Of a stretch of DNA of 64,000 nucleotides, positions 35,980 to 44,420 are shown piece by piece. The notes beneath the pieces are model-generated. The model saw only the letters and a program-made list of their open reading frames with translations, ran no database searches and was not told the DNA's origin. Numbering within the stretch: the first letter of the stretch is position 1; each line of letters begins with the position of its first letter. The DNA is from Alcanivoracaceae bacterium (GTDB lineage Bacteria > Pseudomonadota > Gammaproteobacteria > Pseudomonadales > Alcanivoracaceae), in assembly GCA_029210325.1 (NCBI GenBank), contig JARGPU010000003.1, forward strand, positions 124,001 to 188,000, read 5' to 3'. A program made the position numbers and the translations under genes.

Positions 35980-35991
35980 ATTGTCTACAAT
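35980..35991. promoter_or_regulatory. Operator 1 for the GntR regulator
   Basis: ATTGTCTACAAT, a perfect 12-base palindrome of the FadR/GntR operator form (TTGT-2-ACAA), six bases before the -35 box of the predicted promoter. The same 10-base core recurs at 36044. Confidence 0.7.
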
Positions 35992-35996
35992 GCCTC

Positions 35997-36025
35997 TTGA
36001 AACTGCCTGGTCAGCTCGATAAAGT
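35997..36025 (+). promoter_or_regulatory. Predicted prp promoter
   Basis: TTGAAA (35997-36002), 17 bases, TAAAGT (36020-36025): 5/6 and 4/6 matches at ideal spacing. It is bracketed by two identical palindromes, so repressor binding would block it. Confidence 0.65.
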
Positions 36026-36042
36026 ACGGCCCGTTGCACAAG

Positions 36043-36053
36043 ATTGTCTACAA
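36043..36053. promoter_or_regulatory. Operator 2 for the GntR regulator
   Basis: TTGTCTACAA palindrome at 36044-36053, 63 bases from operator 1 (six helical turns), just after the expected transcription start and before the gene's ATG at 36068. Confidence 0.68.
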
Positions 36054-36067
36054 CGGGTCGTTTTTTT

Positions 36068-36742
36068 ATGTCAGATTCCCCCTTGGACACCTCCATGCAG
36101 GACAGCCGCACGTTGGCTGACCGGGTTTTTGCCCGGTTGCAGGATGATATTGTCCTTGGTGTGCTGCCCCCTGGTACCAAGCTTGGTGAAACCGAGCTGG
36201 CCAGTCGCTATGGGGTTAGCCGTGGCCCGCTGCGCGAGGCCATTCGCCGCCTCGAATCTCGCAAGCTGCTTGAACGGGTGCCCCATGTGGGCACCCGTGT
36301 TGCCTCCCTGAAGGCCGCTGATCTGATCGAAATCTACCGAGTGCGGGAAGCGCTGGAAGGTATGGCTGCGCGGCTGGCCGCCGAGAATATGACGGCGCAG
36401 GAAGTGTCGGGGCTGCGTGATCTGCTGGCCCAGCACGAGCAGCAACAGGATTTGAAAGAAGATACCGCCTACTTCCAGCGCGAAGGCGACCTGGATTTCC
36501 ATTACCGGATTATTCAGGGTAGCCACAATCAGACCCTGATCGATTTGCTGATTGGCGAGATCTATCACCTGGTGCGTATGTACCGCTATCAGTTTTCCAT
36601 GACCGCCAGCCGGCCACAGAAGGCGCTCGGCGAGCACCGGCGAATTATCGAAGCAATTGAAACCCGTGATGGCGAAATGGCCGAGCTGCTGATGCGCCGG
36701 CATATCAGTCGCGCCCGGGAAAATATTGAAAGCCAGACCTAG
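36068..36742 (+). CDS. GntR-family regulator of the methylcitrate operon
   Basis: 224 residues from ATG 36068; an in-frame TTG at 36044 lies inside an operator and is not used. The N-terminal winged helix has LADRVFARLQDDIVLGVLPPGTKLGE, ELASRYGVSRGPLREAIRRLESRKLLER; the C-terminal helical FCD-type domain has DLIEIYRVREALEGMAA and ends RRHISRARENI, with His residues suited to metal-dependent ligand sensing. It heads the prp genes and probably represses them and itself until 2-methylcitrate or a related acid accumulates. In Pseudomonas-like genomes a GntR protein also stands here instead of the enteric sigma-54 PrpR. Confidence 0.85.
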   Translation: MSDSPLDTSMQDSRTLADRVFARLQDDIVLGVLPPGTKLGETELASRYGVSRGPLREAIRRLESRKLLERVPHVGTRVASLKAADLIEIYRVREALEGMAARLAAENMTAQEVSGLRDLLAQHEQQQDLKEDTAYFQREGDLDFHYRIIQGSHNQTLIDLLIGEIYHLVRMYRYQFSMTASRPQKALGEHRRIIEAIETRDGEMAELLMRRHISRARENIESQT

Positions 36743-36760
36743 ATTTTTTGACAGGAGAAG

Positions 36761-37654
36761 ATGATGAGCAAAGCAATCAGCGCTGGTGCGCGATTCCGCA
36801 AGGCGCTTGCTGAAGAGAAACCGCTGCAGATTATGGGCACGATCAACCCTTACTGCGCGATGATGGCCGAGCGGGTCGGGTATCGTGCGATCTACCTGTC
36901 TGGCGGCGGCGTAGCTAATGCTTCCTACGGTCTGCCGGATCTGGGCATGACCAGCCTGAATGACGTGCTGGAAGATGTCCGTCGTATTTCTGCGGCCACC
37001 GAAGTGCCGTTGCTGGTGGATATCGATACTGGCTGGGGCGGCGCCTTCAATATTGCTCGTACCGTCAAGGAAATGATCCGTGCTGGTGCCGGTGCTGTGC
37101 ATATCGAAGACCAGGTGGCGCAAAAGCGTTGTGGCCATCGTCCGAATAAGGAAATCGTTTCCAAAGAGGAGATGGTGGATCGCGTTAAAGCGGCGGTTGA
37201 TGCCCGTACGGATGACGACTTCTTTATTATCGCGCGCACCGATGCCTTCCAGAAGGATGGCCTGGACGCTGCTGTTGAGCGCGCCAAGGCCTGTCTTGAT
37301 GCTGGTGCTGATGGCATCTTCGCCGAGGCAGTGCACACGCTGGAAGACTATCAGGCCTTTGCCAAAGGTATTGGGGGTGCTCATCTGCTTGCCAATATTA
37401 CCGAGTTTGGCGCTACGCCATTGTTCAATCGCGATGAACTGGCCGCCAATGGGGCCACCATGGTGTTGTATCCGCTGTCTGCCTTCCGCGCCATGAACAA
37501 GGCGGCGCTGAATGTCTACGAAGCGATTCGCCGCGATGGCCATCAGGCAAATGTGGTTGATACCATGCAGACCCGCATGGAGCTGTATGACTTCCTTGGC
37601 TATCACGCCTACGAGGAAAAACTGGACGAGCTGTTCGCCAAAGGCAAGAGCTGA
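36761..37654 (+). CDS. prpB: 2-methylisocitrate lyase
   Basis: 297 residues. ICL/PEPM-family barrel with [18 protein letters not shown] (metal site), [17 protein letters not shown] with the catalytic Cys124, and RTDA. It splits 2-methylisocitrate into pyruvate and succinate, the last step of the methylcitrate cycle. AGGAG precedes a double ATG (36761 and 36764), so the start is uncertain by one codon. It follows the regulator by 18 bases. Confidence 0.95.
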   Translation: MMSKAISAGARFRKALAEEKPLQIMGTINPYCAMMAERVGYRAIYLSGGGVANASYGLPDLGMTSLNDVLEDVRRISAATEVPLLVDIDTGWGGAFNIARTVKEMIRAGAGAVHIEDQVAQKRCGHRPNKEIVSKEEMVDRVKAAVDARTDDDFFIIARTDAFQKDGLDAAVERAKACLDAGADGIFAEAVHTLEDYQAFAKGIGGAHLLANITEFGATPLFNRDELAANGATMVLYPLSAFRAMNKAALNVYEAIRRDGHQANVVDTMQTRMELYDFLGYHAYEEKLDELFAKGKS

Positions 37655-37692
37655 TCTTTTTTTACTGAATTGACTGAAACAGGGGAAACACC

Positions 37693-38823
37693 ATGGCAGA
37701 AGCAAAGCAACTCAGTGGCGCTGGCCTGCGCGGCCAGGTAGCAGGTAAAACTGCATTGTCCACCGTTGGTAAATCCGGCTCCGGTCTGACCTATCGTGGC
37801 TATGATGTAAAAGATCTGGCCGAGAACTGCCAGTTCGAAGAAGTGGCCTATCTTATCCTTAAAGGAGAGTTGCCAACTCAGGCTCAGCTGGATGGCTATA
37901 AGGCCAAGCTGAAAACTCTGCGTGGTTTGCCGCAGGCGCTGAAAGAAGTGCTTGAGCGGATTCCAAAAAATGCCCACCCGATGGATGTCATGCGTACCGG
38001 TTGTTCGATGCTCGGCAATCTGGAGACTGAGGAAGACTTTAGTCAACAGCAGGAAGCCACTGATCGCATGCTGGCCGTATTCCCGTCCATCATCTGTTAC
38101 TGGTACCGCTTCAGCCATGATGGTGTGCGCATTGATGAGAATACCGATGATGATTCCATTGGTGCTCACTTTCTGCATATGCTGCGTGGCGAAAAGCCCA
38201 ATGCCCTGCATGAGCAGGTGATGAACGTTTCCCTGATCCTTTATGCGGAGCATGAGTTTAATGCTTCTACCTTTACCGCTCGGGTATGTGCGTCGACCCT
38301 GTCTGATCTGCACAGCTGTATTACCGGCGCCATTGGCTCGCTGCGCGGCCCGCTGCATGGTGGCGCCAACGAAGCGGCCATGGACATGATCGAGAAGTTC
38401 AAGGATGCGGATCATGCGGAGCAGGAAATGCTTGGCATGCTGGAACGTAAGGAAAAGATCATGGGCTTCGGGCACGCGATCTATAGCACCTCTGATCCGC
38501 GTAACGAGATCATCAAGCTGTGGTCTGAGAAACTTGCCGCTGACGTTGGCGATACCGTGCTTTATCCGGTGTCGGTACGTTGTGAGGCAGTTATGTGGCG
38601 TGAGAAGAAGCTGTTCTGTAACGCTGACTTCTTCCATGCATCGGCGTATCACTTCATGGGTATTCCGACCAAGCTGTTTACCCCGATCTTTGTGATGAGT
38701 CGTCTGACTGGCTGGGCCGCTCATGTTATGGAGCAGCGCGCTGACAACCGGATTATTCGACCAAGCGCGGAGTACACCGGTGAAGATCCGCGTAGCGTCA
38801 AGCCGATCAGCCAGCGCGGCTGA
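37693..38823 (+). CDS. prpC: 2-methylcitrate synthase
   Basis: 376 residues, citrate-synthase fold of the short type II form. Markers: GLTYRGYDVKDLAE at the N-terminus, HEFNASTFTARV with a catalytic His, GSLRGPLHGGANEAA with the second His, and GFGHAIYSTSDPRN. It joins propionyl-CoA and oxaloacetate. AGGGGAAA ribosome site before ATG 37693. Operon position between prpB and acnD supports methylcitrate rather than citrate synthase. Confidence 0.94.
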   Translation: MAEAKQLSGAGLRGQVAGKTALSTVGKSGSGLTYRGYDVKDLAENCQFEEVAYLILKGELPTQAQLDGYKAKLKTLRGLPQALKEVLERIPKNAHPMDVMRTGCSMLGNLETEEDFSQQQEATDRMLAVFPSIICYWYRFSHDGVRIDENTDDDSIGAHFLHMLRGEKPNALHEQVMNVSLILYAEHEFNASTFTARVCASTLSDLHSCITGAIGSLRGPLHGGANEAAMDMIEKFKDADHAEQEMLGMLERKEKIMGFGHAIYSTSDPRNEIIKLWSEKLAADVGDTVLYPVSVRCEAVMWREKKLFCNADFFHASAYHFMGIPTKLFTPIFVMSRLTGWAAHVMEQRADNRIIRPSAEYTGEDPRSVKPISQRG

Positions 38824-38920
38824 GGCAGCCTGACGGCTAGCTCAGTCCGGGGCTCCGAGGTCAGACAAAGATCCCGGGGCCTGATTTTTCTTGGCAATAA
38901 TTAACCGTGAGCCATGACCT

Positions 38921-41515
38921 ATGAACACCGAGTACCGCAAACGCCTTCCTGGAACCGTTCTGGACTACTTTGACACCCGTGAAGCGGTGGACGCTATCCA
39001 GCCCGGTGCTTACGACAAACTGCCGTATACCTCGCGCATTCTTGCTGAACAGCTGGTACGTCGCTGTGATCCTGAATTGCTCACAGATGCCCTTAGACAG
39101 CTGATTGAGCGCAGACGGGATCTGGACTTTCCCTGGTATCCGGCGCGGGTTGTTTGTCATGACATCCTCGGCCAGACCGCGCTGGTTGATCTTGCCGGAC
39201 TGCGTGAGGCGATTGCCGATGAAGGTGGTGAGCCGTCCAAGGTCAACCCGGTGGTACCGGTACAGTTAATCGTAGATCACTCGCTTGCCGTTGAGCACCC
39301 GGGCTTTGAAAAGGGTGCCTTCGAGAAAAACCGCGAAGTGGAAGAGCGCCGTAACGCAGATCGCTTTCATTTTATTAATTGGTGCAAGACCGCCTTTGAC
39401 AATGTCGATGTGATTCCGCCGGGCAATGGCATCATGCACCAGATCAATCTGGAAAAAATGTCGCCGGTGGTTCAGATACGTGATGGGGTGGCCTTCCCGG
39501 ATACCTGTGTCGGCACTGATAGCCACACACCGATGGTGGATGCACTTGGTGTAATCTCCGTCGGCGTGGGTGGTCTGGAAGCGGAAAATGTCATGCTTGG
39601 TAATCCGTCCATGATGCGCCTGCCAGACATCGTTGGCGTTGAGCTTACCGGCAAACTGAAGCCCGGAATCACCGGTACTGATCTGGTGCTGGCGCTAACC
39701 GAGTTCCTGCGTCGTGAGCGTGTTGTTGGCGCCTATCTGGAATTCTTCGGTGAGGGTGCGGACAGCCTGTCCGTCGGTGATCGGGCAACTATTGCCAACA
39801 TGACTCCGGAATACGGCGCCACCGCTGGCATGTTCTTTATTAATGAGCAGACCATCGACTATCTGAAGCTGACCGGCCGTGAGGATGATCAAGTCGCTCT
39901 GGTGGAGAAGTTTGCCAAGCATACCGGGCTGTGGTCTGACAGTTTGAAGGACGTTGAGTATGAGCGAGTGCTCAAATTCGACCTGTCCGGCGTGCAGCGT
40001 AACCTGGCGGGCCCGTCTAACCCACATGCATTGTTGCCGGTGTCAGAGCTGGCCTCCCGTGGCATCGCCAAACACGTCGATAATGAAGAGGGGCTGATGC
40101 CTGATGGTGCCGTTATTATTGCTGCCATCACCAGCTGCACCAATACCAGCAATCCGCGCAATATGATTGCTGCCGGTTTGATTGCGCGTAACGCTAACAA
40201 GCTTGGCCTGCTGCGCAAGCCATGGGTCAAGTCATCATTGGCACCCGGATCCAAGACGGTGAAGTTGTATCTTGAGGAAGCGGGCTTGCTGACGGAGCTG
40301 CAAAAACTGGGCTTTGATGTGGTCGCCTTTGCTTGCACGACCTGTAACGGCATGAGCGGCGCACTGGACCCGAAGATACAGAAAGAGGTGGTAGATCGTG
40401 ATCTCTATGCCACCGCCGTACTTTCCGGCAATCGTAACTTTGATGGTCGTATTCACCCCTATGCCAAGCAGGCGTTCCTGGCGTCGCCGCCGTTGGTAGT
40501 TGCCTATGCTATTGCTGGCAGCATCCGCTTCGACATAGAAAAGGATGTGCTCGGCCACGACCAGAGCGGCAATCCGGTTACCCTGAAGGATATCTGGCCG
40601 AGCGATGAGGAGATTGATGCCATCGTCAAGTCTTCGGTAAAGCCGGAGCAGTTCCGCCAGACCTATATTCCCATGTTTGAAAAGAAGGGCGCTGATGAAC
40701 GCGCTGCCAGTCCGCTGTATGAATGGCGCCCCATGTCCACCTATATCCGCCGCCCACCATACTGGGAAGGCAATATGGCCAGTCAGCGCGAGCTCAAGGG
40801 CATGCGTACTCTGGCCCTGCTGCCAGACAACATCACCACCGATCACCTATCGCCATCCAATGCCATCATGATGGACTCGGCCGCCGGTGAGTACCTGCAC
40901 AAGATGGGGCTGCCAGAGGAGGACTTCAATTCCTACGCGACCCACCGTGGTGATCACCTGACCGCACAACGTGCCACCCTGGCAAACCCGAAACTGTTTA
41001 ACGAAATGGTCAGGGATGAGCAGGGCAAGGTGGTGCAGGGTTCCCTTGCCCGGGTTGAGCCGGAAGGTAAAGTAATGCGCATGTGGGAAGCGATTGAAAC
41101 CTACATGGAGCGCAAGCAGCCTCTGATCATCATCGCCGGCGCTGACTATGGTCAGGGGTCCAGCCGTGACTGGGCAGCAAAAGGGGTCGCCCTCGCCGGA
41201 GTTGAAGCGATCGTTGCTGAAGGCTTTGAGCGTATTCATCGCACCAACCTGATTGGTATGGGTGTAATGCCGTTGCAGTTTGAGAACGGCACCACGCGGA
41301 AGACGCTCAATCTCGACGGTACTGAGGTCTATGATGTTGAAGGGGAGTCGTCACCAGGTGCCAAGTTAACCCTGGTTATTCACCGTCAGAATGGTGATGT
41401 CGAACGGGTTCCAGTGCTTTGCCGTCTGGATACTGCAGAGGAAGTGTCGGTGTATAAATCCGGTGGCATCCTGCAGAAGTTCGCCAAGGACTTCATTCAG
41501 GGCGCCGTTGCCTGA
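38921..41515 (+). CDS. acnD: Fe/S-dependent 2-methylisocitrate dehydratase
   Basis: 864 residues, the length of AcnD, shorter than AcnA. The cluster cysteines are in ITSCTNTSNPRN and FACTTCNGMSG; the C-terminal swivelling domain has GADYGQGSSRDWAAKG and NLIGMGVMPLQF. It dehydrates 2-methylcitrate and works with PrpF, whose gene follows; this pair replaces PrpD. A ~100-base spacer separates it from prpC, ending in a run of T after CCCGGGGCC, perhaps a weak attenuator. Confidence 0.95.
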   Translation: MNTEYRKRLPGTVLDYFDTREAVDAIQPGAYDKLPYTSRILAEQLVRRCDPELLTDALRQLIERRRDLDFPWYPARVVCHDILGQTALVDLAGLREAIADEGGEPSKVNPVVPVQLIVDHSLAVEHPGFEKGAFEKNREVEERRNADRFHFINWCKTAFDNVDVIPPGNGIMHQINLEKMSPVVQIRDGVAFPDTCVGTDSHTPMVDALGVISVGVGGLEAENVMLGNPSMMRLPDIVGVELTGKLKPGITGTDLVLALTEFLRRERVVGAYLEFFGEGADSLSVGDRATIANMTPEYGATAGMFFINEQTIDYLKLTGREDDQVALVEKFAKHTGLWSDSLKDVEYERVLKFDLSGVQRNLAGPSNPHALLPVSELASRGIAKHVDNEEGLMPDGAVIIAAITSCTNTSNPRNMIAAGLIARNANKLGLLRKPWVKSSLAPGSKTVKLYLEEAGLLTELQKLGFDVVAFACTTCNGMSGALDPKIQKEVVDRDLYATAVLSGNRNFDGRIHPYAKQAFLASPPLVVAYAIAGSIRFDIEKDVLGHDQSGNPVTLKDIWPSDEEIDAIVKSSVKPEQFRQTYIPMFEKKGADERAASPLYEWRPMSTYIRRPPYWEGNMASQRELKGMRTLALLPDNITTDHLSPSNAIMMDSAAGEYLHKMGLPEEDFNSYATHRGDHLTAQRATLANPKLFNEMVRDEQGKVVQGSLARVEPEGKVMRMWEAIETYMERKQPLIIIAGADYGQGSSRDWAAKGVALAGVEAIVAEGFERIHRTNLIGMGVMPLQFENGTTRKTLNLDGTEVYDVEGESSPGAKLTLVIHRQNGDVERVPVLCRLDTAEEVSVYKSGGILQKFAKDFIQGAVA

Positions 41516-41518
41516 CAA

Positions 41519-41546
41519 TTCGGGGCGGAAGTATTTCCGCCCCGAA
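41519..41546 (+). promoter_or_regulatory. Intercistronic hairpin between acnD and prpF
   Basis: TTCGGGGCGGAA-GTAT-TTCCGCCCCGAA, a perfect 12-bp stem with a 4-base loop and no following T run. More likely an mRNA stability or processing element than a terminator. Confidence 0.7.
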
Positions 41547-41569
41547 CTAACTTGTACAAGGATCAAACC

Positions 41570-42763
41570 ATGTCACACGCCCCGCAAATCAAAGTGCCTG
41601 CTACCTATATGCGTGGCGGTACTAGCAAAGGTGTGTTTTTCCGGCTGGAAGATTTGCCGCAGTCCTGTCAGCTACCTGGCGCGGCGCGCGATCGTCTGTT
41701 TATGCGGGTGATTGGTAGCCCGGACCCCTATGCCAAGCATATCGACGGCATGGGGGGAGCAACTTCCAGTACCAGCAAGTGTGTGATTCTGTCGAAGAGC
41801 ACACAGCCTGACCACGATGTGGACTATCTCTACGGTCAGGTTTCCATCGATAAGGCATTCGTTGACTGGAGTGGTAACTGCGGCAACCTGTCCACCGCAG
41901 CAGGGGCTTTTGCTCTGCATGCCGGGTTGGTGGAGGCCTCGCGTATTCCGCAAAACGGCATCTGCAGTGTGCGTATCTGGCAGGCCAACATTAATAAAAC
42001 GATTATCGCCCATGTGCCGGTAACCGATGGCCAGGTGCAGGAAACAGGAGACTTCGAGCTGGATGGGGTGACATTCCCGGCGGCAGAAATTGTTCTTGAG
42101 TTTCTTGACCCAGCGGATGAAGGCGAGGGTGATGATGGCGGCGCCATGTTCCCCACCGGCAGCCTGGTGGATGACCTTGAAGTGCCCGGAGTGGGCACCT
42201 TTAAGGCAACCATGATCAATGCCGGCATTCCCACCGTATTCGTCAATGCGGTCGATATCGGTTACACCGGTGCCGAGCTGCAGGATGCTATTAACGGTGA
42301 TAGCAAGGCGCTGGAGCGTTTTGAAACCATTCGTGCCTATGGTGCCCTGAAGATGGGCCTGATCAAGGACCTTGCCAGTGCCGCCACGCGTCAGCACACG
42401 CCGAAGATCGCCTTTGTCGCGCCACCGACTGACTATGTGTCGTCCTCTGGCAAGACGGTGAAGGCAGGGGATGTGGACCTGTTAGTACGGGCCCTGTCCA
42501 TGGGCAAGCTGCACCACGCCATGATGGGTACTGCGGCGGTGGCTATCGGCACCGCAGCGGCTATTCCCGGCACTCTGGTAAATCAGGCTGCGGGTGGCGG
42601 TGACCGGGACTCGGTGCGCTTCGGACATCCCTCGGGAACATTGCGGGTGGGCGCGGAAGCGAAACTGGTAGGCGGTAACTGGACAGTGACCAAGGCGATC
42701 ATGAGCCGCAGCGCACGGGTGCTGATGGAAGGCGCGGTGCGACTGCCTGGTGATAGCCTCTGA
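41570..42763 (+). CDS. prpF: AcnD-accessory isomerase
   Basis: 397 residues from ATG 41570 (AAGGA upstream); the frame opens at a TTG at 41552. The N-terminus VPATYMRGGTSKGVFF is diagnostic of PrpF, with CGNLSTAAGAFAL and HPSGTLRVGAEA later. PrpF has the diaminopimelate epimerase fold and is thought to isomerise the aconitate product so that AcnD can rehydrate it. Last gene of the operon; a REP-pair hairpin follows at 42771. Confidence 0.95.
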   Translation: MSHAPQIKVPATYMRGGTSKGVFFRLEDLPQSCQLPGAARDRLFMRVIGSPDPYAKHIDGMGGATSSTSKCVILSKSTQPDHDVDYLYGQVSIDKAFVDWSGNCGNLSTAAGAFALHAGLVEASRIPQNGICSVRIWQANINKTIIAHVPVTDGQVQETGDFELDGVTFPAAEIVLEFLDPADEGEGDDGGAMFPTGSLVDDLEVPGVGTFKATMINAGIPTVFVNAVDIGYTGAELQDAINGDSKALERFETIRAYGALKMGLIKDLASAATRQHTPKIAFVAPPTDYVSSSGKTVKAGDVDLLVRALSMGKLHHAMMGTAAVAIGTAAAIPGTLVNQAAGGGDRDSVRFGHPSGTLRVGAEAKLVGGNWTVTKAIMSRSARVLMEGAVRLPGDSL

Positions 42764-42770
42764 GTCGTTT

Positions 42771-42832
42771 GCAGGAGCGGCTTTAGCGGCGCAAAGCATT
42801 CAAGATTTCGCCGTTAAAGGCGCTCCTATAGA
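42771..42832. repeat. Inverted pair of REP-like elements (REPIN-like)
   Basis: AGGAGCGGCTTTAGCGGCG and, inverted, CGCCGTTAAAGGCGCTCCT form a 19-bp stem with two mismatches around a ~17-base loop. It is related to the REP-like element at 19040. It sits directly after prpF and could also act as a 3' mRNA barrier. Confidence 0.68.
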
Positions 42833-42881
42833 GCTGCGGCGGGGGTATAGTGGGGCCAGTTAAGGCTTGGGGGGAAAGGCC

Positions 42882-44420
42882 ATGCTGTCTCTGGAAGTGA
42901 CCCATTGGCTCGATGCGGTGCTGTATATCTTCTTTTTACTGGTGCTGCTGGCACTGGTACTACTCGTGATCACCGGCGTGGCGCTGTGGATTCAGGACCG
43001 CTTCTTCCAGAAAACCCATGCCATCCGCCGTAACTACCCTCTGATTGGCCGCTTTCGCTACTTCTTCGAGCATCTTGGTGAGTTCTTTCGCCAGTACTTC
43101 TTCGCTATGGACCGTGAGGAACTCCCCTTTAACCGAGCCCAACGCGGCTGGGTTTATCGGGCCGCAAAAGACCTGTCCACCATGGTCCCGTTTGGCTCCA
43201 CCAAAAGCATGTTGGCGCCGGGGCGGGTGATTTTCCTGAATGACCCCTATCCGGTACTGGAGAAGAGCAAGGCGGAAACCGTGCCGATGATGATCGGCCC
43301 CCATGCGAGGCTGCCCTACGTGGCCAAGTCGCTGCACAATATTTCTGCGATGAGTTATGGGGCGCTGTCAAAACCGGCAGTGCTGGCGCTGTCAAAAGGT
43401 GCAGCAAGGGCTGGCTGCTGGATGAATACTGGCGAGGGCGGTCTATCGCCCTGGCATCTGGAAGGTGGTTGCGACATTGTTTTTCAGATTGGCACCGCTC
43501 GTTATGGGGTGCGTGATGCGGACGGTAATCTCAGCGACGAACGTTTGCAGGAAGCTGCCGCTCATCCTCAGGTAAAGATGTTCGAGATCAAGCTTAGTCA
43601 GGGCGCTAAACCTGGCAAGGGCGGTATTTTACCGGGAGCCAAAGTGACAGCGGAAATCGCAGCCATTCGTCATATACCGATTGGTGAACCTTCTATCAGC
43701 CCCAACCGTCACCCGGATGTAGCAAGCGCCACCGAGCTGTTGGATATGATTAATCGGGTGCGCGAGGTGACTGGTAAGCCTGTGGGCATCAAGTTTGTGG
43801 TCGGGTCGTGGCAGTGGCTGGAAGATTTCTTTATCGAAATTGGCCGCCGTGGCATTGAGTCGGCGCCGGACTATATTTCTATTGATAGCGGCGATGGTGG
43901 TACCGGTGCGGCGCCCATGTCGCTGATGGATGATGTTGGATTGCATTTGGCGGAGTCGTTGCCGTTGGTGGTGGACCTGCTGCAGGGTTACGGCCTGCGT
44001 GAACGTATTCGGGTGGTGGCGGCAGGTAAGTTGATTACGCCGAATATGGTGGCCTGGGCGATTGCACTGGGTGCGGATTTTTGTGTTTCGGCGCGGGGCT
44101 ATATGTTTGCACTGGGTTGTATTCAGGCCATGCAGTGCGACAAGAATACTTGCCCGACTGGCATTACCACCCATAATCCGCGTCTGCAACGAGGTCTGGT
44201 ACCCATTGATAAAGCGGAGCGGGTTTATCAGTACCATCGCCATCTGGTGAAAGAAGTTGAGGTTATTGCTCATTCATGTGGCGTGGTGGAGCCCCGTGAG
44301 CTGCGTCGTCACCATGCACGCATGGTTGCAGGTGGTCCCCGTTCAGTTTTGCTCAGCGAAGTGTGGCCACCGGTAGAGAAGGGTATTTATTTGCGCCAGG
44401 GCAGGAGTGTTGATGTTTGA
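42882..44420 (+). CDS. FMN-binding glutamate-synthase-family protein
   Basis: 512 residues from ATG 42882; the frame opens at TTG 42867. A membrane helix (AVLYIFFLLVLLALVLLVI) near the N-terminus precedes the GltB-type FMN barrel: NISAMSYGALSKPAVLALSKGA, NTGEGGLSPWH, KPGKGGILPGAKV, ISIDSGDGGTGAAP and CDKNTCPTGITTHNP with cysteines for an Fe-S cluster. It lacks the glutaminase domain of GltB. In this family the reaction is not settled; an FMN-dependent amidotransfer or redox role is possible. Its last bases overlap gor. Confidence 0.85.
   Translation: MLSLEVTHWLDAVLYIFFLLVLLALVLLVITGVALWIQDRFFQKTHAIRRNYPLIGRFRYFFEHLGEFFRQYFFAMDREELPFNRAQRGWVYRAAKDLSTMVPFGSTKSMLAPGRVIFLNDPYPVLEKSKAETVPMMIGPHARLPYVAKSLHNISAMSYGALSKPAVLALSKGAARAGCWMNTGEGGLSPWHLEGGCDIVFQIGTARYGVRDADGNLSDERLQEAAAHPQVKMFEIKLSQGAKPGKGGILPGAKVTAEIAAIRHIPIGEPSISPNRHPDVASATELLDMINRVREVTGKPVGIKFVVGSWQWLEDFFIEIGRRGIESAPDYISIDSGDGGTGAAPMSLMDDVGLHLAESLPLVVDLLQGYGLRERIRVVAAGKLITPNMVAWAIALGADFCVSARGYMFALGCIQAMQCDKNTCPTGITTHNPRLQRGLVPIDKAERVYQYHRHLVKEVEVIAHSCGVVEPRELRRHHARMVAGGPRSVLLSEVWPPVEKGIYLRQGRSVDV

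Noticed and set aside
36071-37705. A long - strand frame of 544 codons opposite the GntR gene and prpB
   Set aside because: It is the complement of two well-supported genes with biased codons; its translation lacks any domain and has a typical shadow composition.
37609-38724. A 371-codon - strand frame opposite prpC
   Set aside because: Shadow of a clear citrate-synthase family gene.
38824-38920. Terminator between prpC and acnD
   Set aside because: There is a T run after CCCGGGGCC, but I could not build a convincing stem, and the operon logic argues for read-through.
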